DNA of 64,000 bases from Polytrichum commune (Eukaryota; Streptophyta; Polytrichopsida; Polytrichales; Polytrichaceae): contig OX485803.1 of assembly GCA_950295325.1 (NCBI GenBank), positions 59,537,554-59,601,553 of the forward strand. The letters are read 5' to 3'. Positions within the stretch are counted from its first letter, which is position 1, and each line of letters opens with the position of its first letter. Of the stretch, positions 47,510-58,161 are shown piece by piece. The translations under genes were made by a program, and so were the position numbers. The notes beneath the pieces are model-generated. The model was not told the origin of the DNA and did no database searches. It saw only the letters and a program-made list of their open reading frames with translations.

Positions 47510-48110
47510 CGTGATGATGCATAAATTATGCAAAATAATACAAATTGATACAATGTTTGTCATTGATCGTAAGTGAACATCCGTTTTTTTTAATCATCCT
47601 CCATCTACCCTTCAAAATTCCGAATGTACACTCCACAAACATTCAAGTTCAAGATTGGATAAAAAATTTAATGTGCATTGTAAGATTTCAATATATCATT
47701 ACTACATTTGAATGGATAATACGACTAAGATCGTACCAGATACACCGCATCTCTAATCAATATGTATAGAAGGAATTTTCTTTTTATACAAGCTCTTTCA
47801 ACCTTGGTGTGTTGAAAAATAATCCAATCATACAAGTTTCCCGTCCAACCAAATTTGTAATCAAACATAATGTAATTTATATCAACAGTTCTTTGCAAAA
47901 AAACTAAATGAAAAGACTTGCGGCAGTAGTAATCATCTCCATCAATAACTATAGCTAGCTTATGAATGTGTGAACCGTCTATGGCTCCTATAATGTAAGG
48001 TATATTATGCAACCTCTCAAATTCTTGTGCAAAAATCCTAAATTTTATATCGTTTGAAATTTGGCTAAAAATCTTTTGCAAATGTAGTCTCACCATTTTA
48101 CAAAATTCAT
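47510..48110 (-). pseudogene. Harbinger DDE transposase remnant
   Basis: Fragment 47725-48096 has the hallmark 'IIGAIDGSHI' with the first catalytic aspartate, 'YYCRKSFHLVFLQRTVD' and 'FGWTGNLYDWIIF' with the second aspartate. Farther along, in other frames between 47640 and 47510, 'VECTFGILKGRWR' supplies the conserved C-terminal glutamate region and 'SMTNIVSICIILHNLCI' the family tail. At least two frameshifts and stops (near 47720 and 47600) interrupt it. The transposase would cut at the GGGCC-type termini. Confidence 0.85.
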
Positions 48111-48835
48111 TGATAATTCCTTAAATTATATATTATGTAACTCTATATACTTCTCTAATTATACGCAACCCATCTTATGTCCCAAGTCTAACTAAAGACA
48201 TAACAATCCTCTATTCTACAAAAATGGTCTTCTCAAATAAATATGTTGTTTTAAAAAAAACGGACTTAATTTCTTATATAAAAATCTGAATTTAACATGC
48301 AAGACAAGTGTCATTTCCTTAAATATTTTTTTCCGTAAATGAACCCAATAAATACCGATCCACAAAATCGGATTGCCTCTCAAAACTCCAAATGGTTCAA
48401 TCTCTTAACTCTAAACTTTGAAGGCAAATGTTGAAAATTGTAATATTCGTCCACTCACCTTGTAAAATCAAAGCGTGGATGTTATTAATATGTTGCATGA
48501 TTATGTAGAAACACCAATACAAGACCATCATCACCACAAGCTTCTTCGTCTGCTCATCAGTGTTGAAATCTTAGAAAACAAAGCAAAAGAAGCCGCCAAC
48601 AACTAGAAAGACAAGACCAGTCTTGGGTGGAAATGAGAAGTGGTGTAGTGGAAGTTACGACCAACCCTACCTTATAAAATATACTAAAAAATCAACACTT
48701 TATTTTTGTGGCCCCTTCTCACTTTACACTATATCCAAAGTCCATCAAGTTCAAAGGTTGTTTTTTCAAGAATGAGTCATAGCCCTTGTGAGGTTTTCTC
48801 CATGGCTTCTCGCCTCTAGTGTAAAGAGGGCTTAA

Positions 48836-48965
48836 AGGACGCTTCACACTATGGCTTAAGGTCGAGAGGCCGTCGATTTCCACCAATCATATTACAAGAA
48901 ACCAAGAGTTCAGCCTCTCAAACCTTCACACTAAGGCCAAAGTCCAAAGGCCAACGCAATTTTAA
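48836..48965. mobile_element. Harbinger-like terminus fragment (GACGCTTCACACTATGGC)
   Basis: GGACGCTTCACACTATGGCT followed by TAAGGTCGAGAGGCCGTCG resembles, inverted, the terminus at 52160-52201. It directly abuts the Harbinger target duplication, so the Harbinger element may have inserted into the edge of this one. Confidence 0.45.
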
Positions 48966-49069
48966 ATGATTATTTTTTGAAGAAGGTGATGGACTCTCGA
49001 AGGAAGTTTGGGTGGGACAAGTATGAAAACCCAAACTATGGTCAAGAGGCCGTTGGATTTTTTTCATAA

Positions 49070-49780
49070 ACAAATCAATCATTGACAAGAATCACTATAT
49101 TCGTTAATTGGAGACTTTGGAAAGTCTCAAAATAAACTTTACTTATAGTTTAGGATGTAATATTGTGAACGTAGGGAACATTGGTAATCAACTTTCTACA
49201 TATTCATGCATGACGAACATATATATTTTTTTAATATAGTAAATACACGGGGAGATCACTCCATTGTCAAGTTGAACACCACGTGCGACCAAAAAAAATC
49301 TTCTTTTGGTAAGTTACACCACCAAAATGGGTCAAAATTTTATCAAATTTTTTTCATGAGTAGATATACACAGTACCTATGACATAATTAAAAGTGGTAA
49401 CTAAATTTGATGATTTGTTTTTTTCATAAAACATACCGTTTCTAACTAGAATGACACATAATTGAACTAAAACAATTACTAAAAAAAATAAAGATAACTA
49501 AAATTTTCAATTTTTTTTTCAAAAGATACTATCATTGGTTATGTATATGTAGAAAAAATATCATAAATTTTAAAACTATGTATTGCATGTAATATAGGGG
49601 TAGCAAACTTTGTCCGCACGTGGTGTCAACTTGACAATGAAGTGACCTCCCCATGAGTAAATATCTATATGATAATCAACACATGCACTAAACACAATAT
49701 CGAACTTGAAGTCCTTGATTAGTCTCCAAATCTTGAAAAAGTCTCCAATCAACGAATATAGTGATAAGACCTTGGCCGTT
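49070..49780. repeat. Large imperfect inverted repeat
   Basis: The left arm (about 49075-49290) contains ACTATATTCGTTAATTGGAG and CATTGTCAAGTTGAACACCA. The right arm (about 49605-49770) contains their reverse complements CCAATCAACGAATATAGTGA and TGGTGTCAACTTGACAATGA. The spacer is about 310 bases of A/T-rich DNA. A transcript would fold into a long hairpin. Confidence 0.7.
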
Positions 49781-50509
49781 AGATTCGAGGGGTTGTTTTG
49801 AGCAAGGAATAAAGAGGGATGCTCCTTCTTGGGTTTGAACTTTGGGCTTGGTGTGAGGCCAAACCACCCACCCTTATGCGTCCTAGTCCGGGTGAGGGCA
49901 TGGGGATCACACTCATGTTCACATAACTCCCTCTTACCAACTTCGTAAAAATCCATTACATTTCCCATCAACTCTTGCACACCAATTTATTCCATAATAC
50001 GAGTACAAGCATTGAAAAATGCTCTTCTCTATTTATCCCCTTCTCCCTACACTAATTTACCAACCAACCCTCAACTCACTACCAAAAGCTCATCCCCCTA
50101 TGCCACCCTCTAATTTATGTGAAGCCAAACCCCCCTAATTCACTACCGTAACACAATAGCTGGTTCGTCCCCTGGCGAACGAATATTTATTTATTTTGAA
50201 AAAATAAGGTTCGCCTCTCAAAAAACTGAATTTCTCAATTTCCATTTTTAGCAAAAAAATCAGTAAAAATGACCTTAAATGGCTTAGAAACACCAAAAGA
50301 TTGCAAAAATTAATTAATTTTATTTTCGTTTTTCTGTCTTCATAATTTCATAATTTTTACGTTTTTTATTTTTAGAATTATTTTTGAACGAACCAGCTAT
50401 GGTACTACGGTAATGAGTTGAATTTCTAGTTTAATCTCCCCCCCCTTTTCTAATTAGCTAGCCCCCATATAAAGTGACCTTCATGCCCTTGGCCCTTTCC
50501 CATACCCGG
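49781..50509. other. Spacer, no gene supported
   Basis: A 134-codon minus-strand frame (49576-49980) overlaps the right hairpin arm and is not recognised. The rest is A/T-rich. Confidence 0.35.
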
Positions 50510-51585
50510 TGGAGCTCACTACCGGTCCCATATCCAGTTACATAACCGGCTTCAAAATCAGTAGCTCAATCCTTCAGGTTCAAGGCCCTCGGCCAGCAGC
50601 TCTTCAAAGCTCGCTTCAGAATCAGTATCTACATCATTCAGCTCAAAGCCCTTGGCCCTCAAAATCAGTAGCTCAATCCTTTAACTCAAGGCCCTCGGCC
50701 CAGCAGCTTCCCGAGCTCGCTTAAAATCAGTAGCTAAATCCTTCCGCTCAAGGCCCTCGGCCAGCAGCTCTCTGAGCTCGCTCAAAATCAGTAGCTAAAT
50801 CCTTCCGCTCAAGGCCCTCGGCCAGCAGCTCTCCAAACTCGCTTTAGAATTAGTAGCTCAATCCTCCAGGCTCAAAACCCTCGGCCCTGCAGCTCCCCGA
50901 GCTTGCTCAAAATCAATAGCTAAATCCTTCAGCTCAAAGCCCTCGGCTAGCAGCTCTTCAAAGCTCGCCCCAAAATCTGTAGCTAAATCCTTCAGCTAAA
51001 AGCCCTCGGCCCAGCAGCTCTTCAAAGTTCGCCTCAAAATCAGTAGCTCAATCCTTCAGCTAAAGGCCCTCGCCCAGCCGCTTCCCGAGCTCGCTCCTAA
51101 ATCAGTAGCTAAACCCTTCAGCTCAAGGCCCTCGGCCCAACAGCTCTTCAAAGCCCAACCTTAAATCAGTAGCTAAATCCTTCAGCTAAAGGCCCTCGCC
51201 CAACAACTTCCCGAGCTTGCTCCTAAATCAGTAGCTAAACCCTTCAGCTCAAGGCCCTCGGCCCAACAGCTCTTCAAAGCCCAACCTTAAATCAATAGCT
51301 AAACTCTTCAGCTCAAGGCCCTCGGCCCAACAGCTTCCCGAGCTCGCTCCTAAATCAGTAGCTAAACCCTTCAGCTCAAGGCCCTCGGCCCAGCAGCTCT
51401 TCAAAGCCCAACCTTAAATCAGTAGCTAAATCCTTCAGCTCAAGGCCCTCGCCCAGCAGCTTCCCGAGCTCGCTCCTAAATCAGAAGCTAAATCCTTCAG
51501 CTCAAAGCCCTCGGTCAGCAGCTCTTCAAAGCTCGCCCCAAAATCAGTAGCTCAATGGAGCTCCTTGAGCTCCTCCCTCACTCCA
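50510..51585. repeat. Tandem array, ~62-bp unit, about 16 copies
   Basis: Unit pattern: AAGGCCCTCGGCCCAGCAGC, TCTTCAAAGCTCGC or TTCCCGAGCTCGCT, then AAAATCAGTAGCTAAATCCT, TCAGCTC. GCCCTCG recurs near 50585, 50692, 50752, 50814, 50880, 50939, 51000, 51067, 51127, 51188, 51250, 51317, 51378, 51446 and 51508. Two alternating versions of the central block suggest a higher-order ~124-bp repeat in part of the array. Spacers are not unique, so this is a minisatellite rather than a CRISPR array. Confidence 0.9.
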
Positions 51586-51963
51586 CACACAAAAAAAAAA
51601 AAGACCCACAAAAAACCCAAGAGGGCTTAACCCCTCACCTCTCTCCTACTTAGTAGGACCTCATCTTATCCACTAAACCCTCACCCCCTAAACCAACAAG
51701 ATAGGTCCCAATTCAAACACTTAAACCCAAGGCCCTTCCCCTTGCTTCATCAAACACCACTCACTTAACCAAAACACCCCCTAATGCCACTAAGCTTCTA
51801 ATTAACCACACAAAATAAGCCCAAGGCCTAAAACATAACTCCACACCAAGCCTCACTCTTTTTAATACTTTTAGTTGTTTCAATAACGACTTCAAATGCA
51901 ATTCTAAATAAATTCTAAACATAAAACAAATATGAGCAACCATTTTGGGCTCATACTTGGCCT

Positions 51964-52201
51964 TTGGAGGCTTCACATTACAGCTGTCCAAGTCGAGAGG
52001 CCGCGGGAGTCCATGGCCAAAGGTTTGGACTTTGGGCTTGGCCATTGGAAGCTTCACAGTATGCCCGGCCAATAAAAGGCTCCCAATTCCTACATTTTAT
52101 TGGTTATATATTTTCAGCCCATTTCTGTGGACTCTCAACAAAGTTTGGTCATTCAATCCCACGGCCTTTCGACTTGGACGGCCATAGTATGAAGCGGCCC
52201 C
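51964..52201. mobile_element. Short Harbinger-like MITE
   Basis: Left GGAGGCTTCACATTACAGCT followed by GTCCAAGTCGAGAGGCCG; right, inverted, GGGGCCGCTTCATACTATGG followed by CCGTCCAAGTCGAAAGGCCG. About 240 bp. It could alternatively be one end of a larger element reaching back to 48836. No clean target duplication was seen. Confidence 0.5.
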
Positions 52202-52752
52202 CAGTGATTAGCCTTATGAGAAATTATCCCGATGTCCATGTAGATTTGGAGCCATAATCAGTCAAGATCCTAGTGTGTTCAAGGTGCAACGTGTACGACA
52301 ACATGATGAAATTGTTCGGCCGTTCTTTATTTTAAACGAGGTACATTTCCATGTATATTCTTTTAAGACAATTTTTTTTTTTTTGTTTTTTTGTTTTCCC
52401 CCCTGAAGTCTTGAACATCAACCAGTTATCTCACAAACTCATCAGCCAGTTCATGGGTAACTAATTTGGTGGTTGGTTCGCCCCGTTCACGGCATATTAT
52501 GGTGCCTGGATGAGTTAACTTAAGTACGCACTTTGAAGGGACTTAAGTTAGCAGTTGGGAGTCTGACTCCTGGCCTCAATTGGGGTAGCATGCATGAATG
52601 GATGTAACTTAATGGTGAGCCTGCGCCTCTTGTCGTTGTGTACTTGGCCCCAGGCTCGTTCGCCGTCAGTAATAATATGTTGCGGCCCAGCTGTGCCCCC
52701 AGGCTACAGCCAAAATTTCAGTCTCCGGAGACTCTTGCCAGCCCTAAACCTA
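52202..52752. other. Intergenic, no gene seen
   Basis: Includes a T-rich run (about 52370-52398) and CCTGAAGTCTTGAACATCAA, similar to 41960-41990. Confidence 0.35.
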
Positions 52753-52940
52753 GGGCCGGTTTACATCATGGACCATGAAGTTGGACCATGGAAGGGGGTC
52801 TTTTCCCATGGTCCAACTTCCATGGTACGATTTCTTAAACAATCAATTTGTAAAAGCTTTTGGGCCCTCACTAGGTGTAAACCAATCGAATGCGGATCAA
52901 GAGGAATGACCATGCACCAAAAAGTGAATGTGTTAATTCG
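52753..52940. mobile_element. Truncated Tourist-like element
   Basis: GGGCCGGTTTACATCATGGA preceded by TA, then a stretch matching the reverse complement of the right end of 15066-15624 and 30025-31464 (GGCCCTCACTAGGTGTAAAC, GGAATGACCATGCACCAAAA). Similarity stops near 52938 and no second terminus is present. Confidence 0.7.
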
Positions 52941-54990
52941 AGGTACTGGTATGCACCAAGTGCTTCGTGCGTCACCAAACACTCTTCTTCAGTGCCTCTT
53001 AAAAATGTGAAATTAGTTCCAATTTCATGCTTGACAACAAGAACTTGTGACCAATGATTTGTGTGGCACCATTATTGGTCCCCGCGAAGGTGGACGAAGA
53101 GATTGCCATCATCATGCTCAAACACAAATTTTGTGCACATCTGCATTGTAGGATCAAATTCTATTTTACAAATACACTAATATGCCTACCTAATAACAGA
53201 GGAAGACCAATGTTGTAGATGTGTTGCCATTGCAATGCATATCAAAACACAACCTTAATCAAGCACATTTTGCTTGTAAAGACCCTTGTACCATAGTCTA
53301 TGGAAACGAAAACCCTCCTTTATGATATACATTGAGTAGAAGAGAAAAACAATTATGCTAATTATTGACAAAAAAAAATACCTTACCTTCCTTTCATAAC
53401 CTGGTTTTGATCTAAAATGAAGAGCTACTACTCTTTGAAACTTCTAAGAAGAAAACAAATTGTAGTTCACTTACCTTATACTATACTTGAGACATAAATA
53501 CTTTGGCCCGCAAAAATGAAAATCTTCACACCCAATTCGACAAGGACAACATTGCGGGTAAGAGGGGTGCAACAATAATGACAAAATAATAGTTCAAAGA
53601 GTTGCATCATACGTGCTAAACCGGTGGAGATTGATGTGTTAAAATTTTCAACAATCTAGAAACCACACCAAAAAATGCACTCCAACTTGTACTCAAAGGA
53701 TTAATATTGGAAATTATGATGCTACATTTGGAATCACTACCAAAAAACCCATGAACAATATCAAAATAATTAAAAAGTAGTTGAAGAAAACCATGGCAAA
53801 CACATTGAGGGCAAACTTTGGCAAATTAATGAGATACAATCACAAAAATAGAGCAATGGGGACCATGCGTTTTTATACATCTGCAAACTTTGATGCTTAT
53901 TCAAATTTGCCCCAAGGGCAATTATTCACCCATAACCTACAACAATCTAACAAGGAAAAAGGTCATCTTAGCTTAAATTTGGGGATAAGGTCCTTGATCG
54001 AACACTGCAAATTCATACTCATATTGGAAGCGAACACGATCTAAAATCTATGCCTTGCATCTTGCAACCAATGAAGTGGATGTAGGGTTGAATGGTACAG
54101 AGAGGTTGTGTGCAAAGGTTGTGATCCATATTTTGAGCAGAGTGATTGACTCAAGAAAGAATGCCTATTAACATAATCCTCCTTATGCCATGATTCCAAA
54201 ATTGGACATGACTTGCATGCACTTCAACCGGATTGATACAAAATTTGCGGCTCTAGGAGGGAGGAAGAGTGTTTTCAAATTTACTTGCTTGAGTTAGGCT
54301 AGAGGTGTTTGTCGTATCCTCCTCTCAATCACTCACATGTTGTCCAAAATCGTTGCTAAAAACAAGTATGTCGTCCTCACACTGGTGTTTTGGTGACCAT
54401 GGTGGTTTGTGTTGTGTTGTCGCCATGTAGGCCAAAGTGGGGCTTGGAAACCACATGTGCAAGCATAGTGTGGAGATGGAGGCAAAGAGGAGCTAAATCA
54501 ATGAAATCATCAGTCAAGCAGAGGTTCGTGTGGCTATCTTCGGCATTATCATCTTTGTCATTGGCTACGACGCCGAGTGCCACACAATCATCTTTGTCAT
54601 CAGCTGCGGCATCGAGCGCCACACATTCATCTTCGTCATTAACAACGACATCAACATTCATGTTTGCAATACCTCATGCGGTGCACGTGTAGTTGTGCAA
54701 GATGAAGTAATCTCCACACGGATGTAGGCAACTCCAAATCTTGGAGGAGCAAGCACAATGGATGCAGTGAGTGCAACGACGACATCAACAACAACTTTGT
54801 GTTGCAGTTTAGTCACTTCCTAAGTCTTTTGAAGAAACAACCATTGTTTCATGATGTCACAAGTTATTAATTTATCCTCAAGTGTGAAAAAAAATAAAGG
54901 CATTATGTTGGGCAATTTGTTATACACTTTTCATTGTGGCAACAACAAACACCTTCGGAGAGATAGGGAGATGAGTGGAGCAGCTCACTG
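52941..54990. other. Intergenic, no gene supported
   Basis: Contains low-complexity frames at 54377-54692 on both strands caused by a short internal repeat (TCATCTTTGTCATTGGCTAC versus TCATCTTTGTCATCAGCTGC). The 87-codon frame at 53781-54044 is not recognised. Confidence 0.35.
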
Positions 54991-55037
54991 AGACCCGCAC
55001 GGTGGAGAGGAGGGGCTTTGGCAGAGAAATGTGACGA

Positions 55038-55112
55038 TCTAAGTTTCGGAGCGCTGAGGGTGATCCCGGTCCGCAAAGCTAACTAATCGTCACAGTTCTT
55101 CGTAAGGCTGGC
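55038..55112 (+). repeat. LINE 5' block, copy 1
   Basis: GCGCTGAGGGTGATCCCGGT ... GTAAGGCTGGC resembles the block at 55652-55722, about 615 bases downstream. Confidence 0.55.
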
Positions 55113-55146
55113 CGAGGAAAACTGTCGGAAACTGGACCAACAGACA

Positions 55147-55550
55147 AGAGGTTGAGGTTAGCAGATTGGAGATCGGAGGTTTGCTGATTGAGGACCGGAG
55201 GCCTGCAGATCGAAGATCGGAGGTTCGTTGATTGAAGACCGGAGGCCTGCAGATCGAAGATCGGAGGTTCATTGATTGAAGACCGGAGGCCTGCAGATCG
55301 GAGATCGGAGGTTCATTGATTGAAGATCGGAGATTCGCTGATTGAAGTCCGGAGGCCTGTAGATCGGAGATCGGAGGTTCGCTGATTGAAGACCGGAGGC
55401 CTGCAGATTGGAGATCAGAGGTTCGCTAATTGAAGATCGAAGGCCCACAGTTCGGAGATCGGAGGCCCACAGTTCGAAGATCGGAGGCCCGCAGTTCGGA
55501 GATCGGAAGTTTGCAAATCAGAGACCGGAGGTAGCAGATCGAAGGTAATG
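55147..55550 (+). repeat. 22-bp/44-bp minisatellite
   Basis: Alternating 22-mers AGATCGGAGGTTCGTTGATT(GA) and AGACCGGAGGCCTGCAGATC(GA) form 44-bp units, degrading toward the right into AGATCGGAGGCCCACAGTTC-type units. About 18 half-units. Confidence 0.85.
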
Positions 55551-55651
55551 GTTAGTGGCTCGAGAGGGACCGAGACCCAGGTTCTAACGCCGACCCAACG
55601 AATATTACACCTATAAATATTTTCGGTGACCCAAGCCTGGGCAGTTTAATT

Positions 55652-55722
55652 GCGATGAGGGTGATTTTGGTCCGGAGTTAACCAACACCCAGGAAAGTAA
55701 GGCTAGCAAGGTAGACTAAGGT
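55652..55722 (+). repeat. LINE 5' block, copy 2
   Basis: GCGATGAGGGTGATTTTGGT ... AGTAAGGCTAGC parallels copy 1 at 55038, so the two blocks bracket the minisatellite. They could be monomers of a tandemly repeated 5' region. Confidence 0.5.
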
Positions 55723-56383
55723 CCGTTTAAACAGTAAGAGAAGCTCATTCATTCAAACCATAGTCCTAAAGCTGAGAGTGCTGGGGGGACTTACATTGTA
55801 GTTGGGCAATGGCTTCGGTATGAATGAATGAGCAACTCACTGTAAAAACACACTGACTCTACCTAAGTCAGCCTCACCACCGAAAGCAACATAGGCCAAA
55901 GCTCCTCCAAACACTCCACCCCTCCTTCAACACATGCAGAGGCCAATCCACACCGAATCACATACAGTCAAGCTTGCAACAACGACACTCGAACACGAAT
56001 CCAACACTCCAGGTAAGTCCTCTAACCTATACCATCATTTCACACACATGCTTTTCATTCAATGTACATGCCTTCCATTTCATACACATGCCTTTCATTT
56101 CATGCACATACCATCATATCATGCACATGCCCTCCATTTCATTCCAATATCTAGGATAATTACTAAACTCAGTTTACCACAACAATCTAACACACCTTCA
56201 AGCAAAGTAGCACATACGTCCATAAAACCTCTTTTAAACCATATAATGTGTAAAAATTATAACCAAACAAACATAAGCTCTAATCTCCTCTACAAAGCCC
56301 GATTGCACGCGCAAAAAGGAGGAGGAGATAAAAGCACTACCTTAACTACTCACCAAAACATTAGCAATCATTGTGATCAACAG

Positions 56384-57604
56384 ATGGCAAATAGAGGCAA
56401 GGCAGTACATGATGCCATCATGAGGAGCCCCACCGACACCAACATGGAAGAGATAGAAGACACAATGGTAATAGAGGCCCACCAAACCAAGAGGACACAA
56501 GAGACAAAGAAAGGAAGCAACTCAAGCAAGCGGAAGAAGAGTGCGGAGCTTACAACCGGATTAAAGGACACACCGAAAGACTTTTGGCTAGGGATTGTGG
56601 CTATGGAGAAGCTCGCCATTGATGAAGGGGTGAAAGCCAAGGATTGTAGGCCATCAATGAAGAAGGAGGACCTCATCGAAATGGGCATATCGGAGGAAAA
56701 AGCAGAGGAGATGAGTCAAATCTTCAAGGTTGCATTCCCGCATGTGAAACAACTACTCTACCCACTAGAGAGACCGGATGGGAAAGGTGGGCAACACTTC
56801 AACTTAACCCAATTACCCATCGAAACAGAGGTCGATCCCGGCATGGGACTGTCTCTTGATTACCACATAGCTGCTTATTTTGACAAACCATCCACAGACT
56901 ATACTCACAATGAGGTTCTCAACATGGCCATAGCTAGACTAGCAAAGATGGGTATTGAATTGGGGATAGGATTGGCTGAGCCCATCTACATCCCATGCAA
57001 AGAAAAAGAGAGAAATAACAAAGTAAAGTTTTGGACAGGGACCATTAAAATCCACCTCAAGCACCCTAAAGTAGATGGCATTGGCATGCTTAAGGGGCTA
57101 CGCCCCTTTATCTTGACAATAGATAACACCAATACCTTAGGCAAAATTTGTAAATGTTATGATTCGGTAGCAAGAAACACTTTGCTATCCACAAAGATTG
57201 AAAACCCCAAACTACACCTCATATCTTCCAGTGAGCTGCAAAGAGATGTTCTAATTGAAAGCTTTAGACATGGGTATGACTATGAGATTGCAAGTGTGCA
57301 AAAAGTCAAAGAGGAAACATGGGGATGGCTTATCTCAACCACGCCTACACAAACAAACAGAATCATACAGTACCTAGTTCCATACAAACAAGAACTCATG
57401 CATGTCATCACACCACAAGTAGCTCAAGCAGAGAGGAGGAGTCGCGGAGAAGGGCTCACTGAGGAAGAAATCAAAAAGAAAAACGCCACCATGCTATGCC
57501 TCTATGGTCTTCACAAAATGAAGAAAATTGAGGACACGAAGGACTCTATCAAAGCAATTCTAGGTGAGTTGAACGTAGCATCTTTTACTTTCCAGGCCAA
57601 GTAG
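56384..57604 (+). CDS. LINE ORF1, N-terminal part (unknown fold)
   Basis: The frame is open from 55934, but the first 150 codons are low-complexity and contain CAT-rich repeats. The ATG at 56384 ('MANRGKAVHD') is the more likely start and sits right behind a CAG acceptor-like sequence. The protein is hydrophilic and has a basic patch ('SSKRKKSAE'), a charged helical section, and a central region ('VKFWTGTIKIHLKHPKVDGI', 'LRPFILTIDN') that might be an RRM-like RNA-binding fold as in other LINE ORF1 proteins. That is a guess from position. I recognise no family. It ends at a stop (57602-57604), while the next frame continues similar sequence, so it is probably the N-terminal part of a longer protein. 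Confidence 0.65.
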   Translation: MANRGKAVHDAIMRSPTDTNMEEIEDTMVIEAHQTKRTQETKKGSNSSKRKKSAELTTGLKDTPKDFWLGIVAMEKLAIDEGVKAKDCRPSMKKEDLIEMGISEEKAEEMSQIFKVAFPHVKQLLYPLERPDGKGGQHFNLTQLPIETEVDPGMGLSLDYHIAAYFDKPSTDYTHNEVLNMAIARLAKMGIELGIGLAEPIYIPCKEKERNNKVKFWTGTIKIHLKHPKVDGIGMLKGLRPFILTIDNTNTLGKICKCYDSVARNTLLSTKIENPKLHLISSSELQRDVLIESFRHGYDYEIASVQKVKEETWGWLISTTPTQTNRIIQYLVPYKQELMHVITPQVAQAERRSRGEGLTEEEIKKKNATMLCLYGLHKMKKIEDTKDSIKAILGELNVASFTFQAK

Positions 57605-58161
57605 GTAATCTCCACAAGGGCACGGCCAATGTTCAATGCCTCAACGCCATTGTCTATAGACAATGGGTAGGCAAGACCATAGAAATTTTTGGCAAGCATG
57701 TGAGCTTTACGCCTCATCCAAAAAGCTTACAAGGTGCAATACCACCCACCAAAGAGGAACAAGAAAAACTTGGGTTTTGTGACATATCCACAGCCATTGC
57801 GGATACACTTGAGGCAACTCGCAATGCACCACAAAACAAAGGGAAAAGTACCATGATCACACACGATGACCTAGATGCATTGGTGGAAACCGCCATGGAC
57901 AAAAGAAATGGGCAACTCATGATTGAGCTCAAAACAGAACTCACAGCAGAAATCCACAAGGAAATGGGAGAATTAAAAAAAGAGGTGTCTTTGGAAGCAG
58001 ATGTACGTGAAGAAAGAATCACCCGAAACCTGACAACACATGTCAAAAACCAACTGGCGGAAATAAGAAAACAACTAGCACTAACATCGCAAGCGGTTAA
58101 TATGACAACAAAAGCACTTGACTCCATTCTAGCCCCAACACAACCCCAATTGGAAAACTAG
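57592..58161 (+). CDS. LINE ORF1, C-terminal part with coiled coil
   Basis: Open in the -1 frame relative to the preceding ORF, overlapping its stop: 'PGQVGNLHKGTANVQCLNAI' continues to 'TIEIFGKHVSFTPHPKSL'. The tail (about 57890-58130) is a strongly charged heptad-like helix ('MIELKTELTAEIHKEMGELK', 'LAEIRKQLALTSQAV'), predicted to be a coiled coil, as is common for self-associating LINE ORF1 proteins. The frame change may be a mutation or a programmed -1 shift. An internal ATG at 57700 could start a separate 153-residue protein. Composition is ordinary here, in contrast to what follows. Confidence 0.6.
   Translation, partial: PGQVGNLHKGTANVQCLNAIVYRQWVGKTIEIFGKHVSFTPHPKSLQGAIPPTKEEQEKLGFCDISTAIADTLEATRNAPQNKGKSTMITHDDLDALVETAMDKRNGQLMIELKTELTAEIHKEMGELKKEVSLEADVREERITRNLTTHVKNQLAEIRKQLALTSQAVNMTTKALDSILAPTQPQLEN

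Larger units (their letters stand above)
46181..48832. mobile_element. PIF/Harbinger DNA transposon, near-complete but decayed
   Basis: Inverted 21-bp termini GGGCCTCTTTACACTAGAGG(C) and, inverted, AGCCCTCTTTACACTAGAGG(C), differing only at the outermost bases, with TAA target duplications at 46178-46180 and 48833-48835. Inside lie the two gene types expected of this superfamily: a Myb/trihelix-like ORF on the plus strand and a DDE transposase on the minus strand, arranged convergently and both carrying stops or shifts. 2652 bp. Confidence 0.88.

Noticed and set aside
49576-49980. 134-codon minus-strand frame
   Set aside because: Overlaps an arm of a large inverted repeat and resembles no protein I know.
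50510-51585. CRISPR-like array
   Set aside because: The whole ~62-bp unit is repeated with no unique spacers, and the context is a plant nuclear genome; it is a minisatellite.
54377-54692. Asp/Ala- or Ser/Thr-rich frames on both strands
   Set aside because: Caused by a short internal DNA repeat; no gene features.
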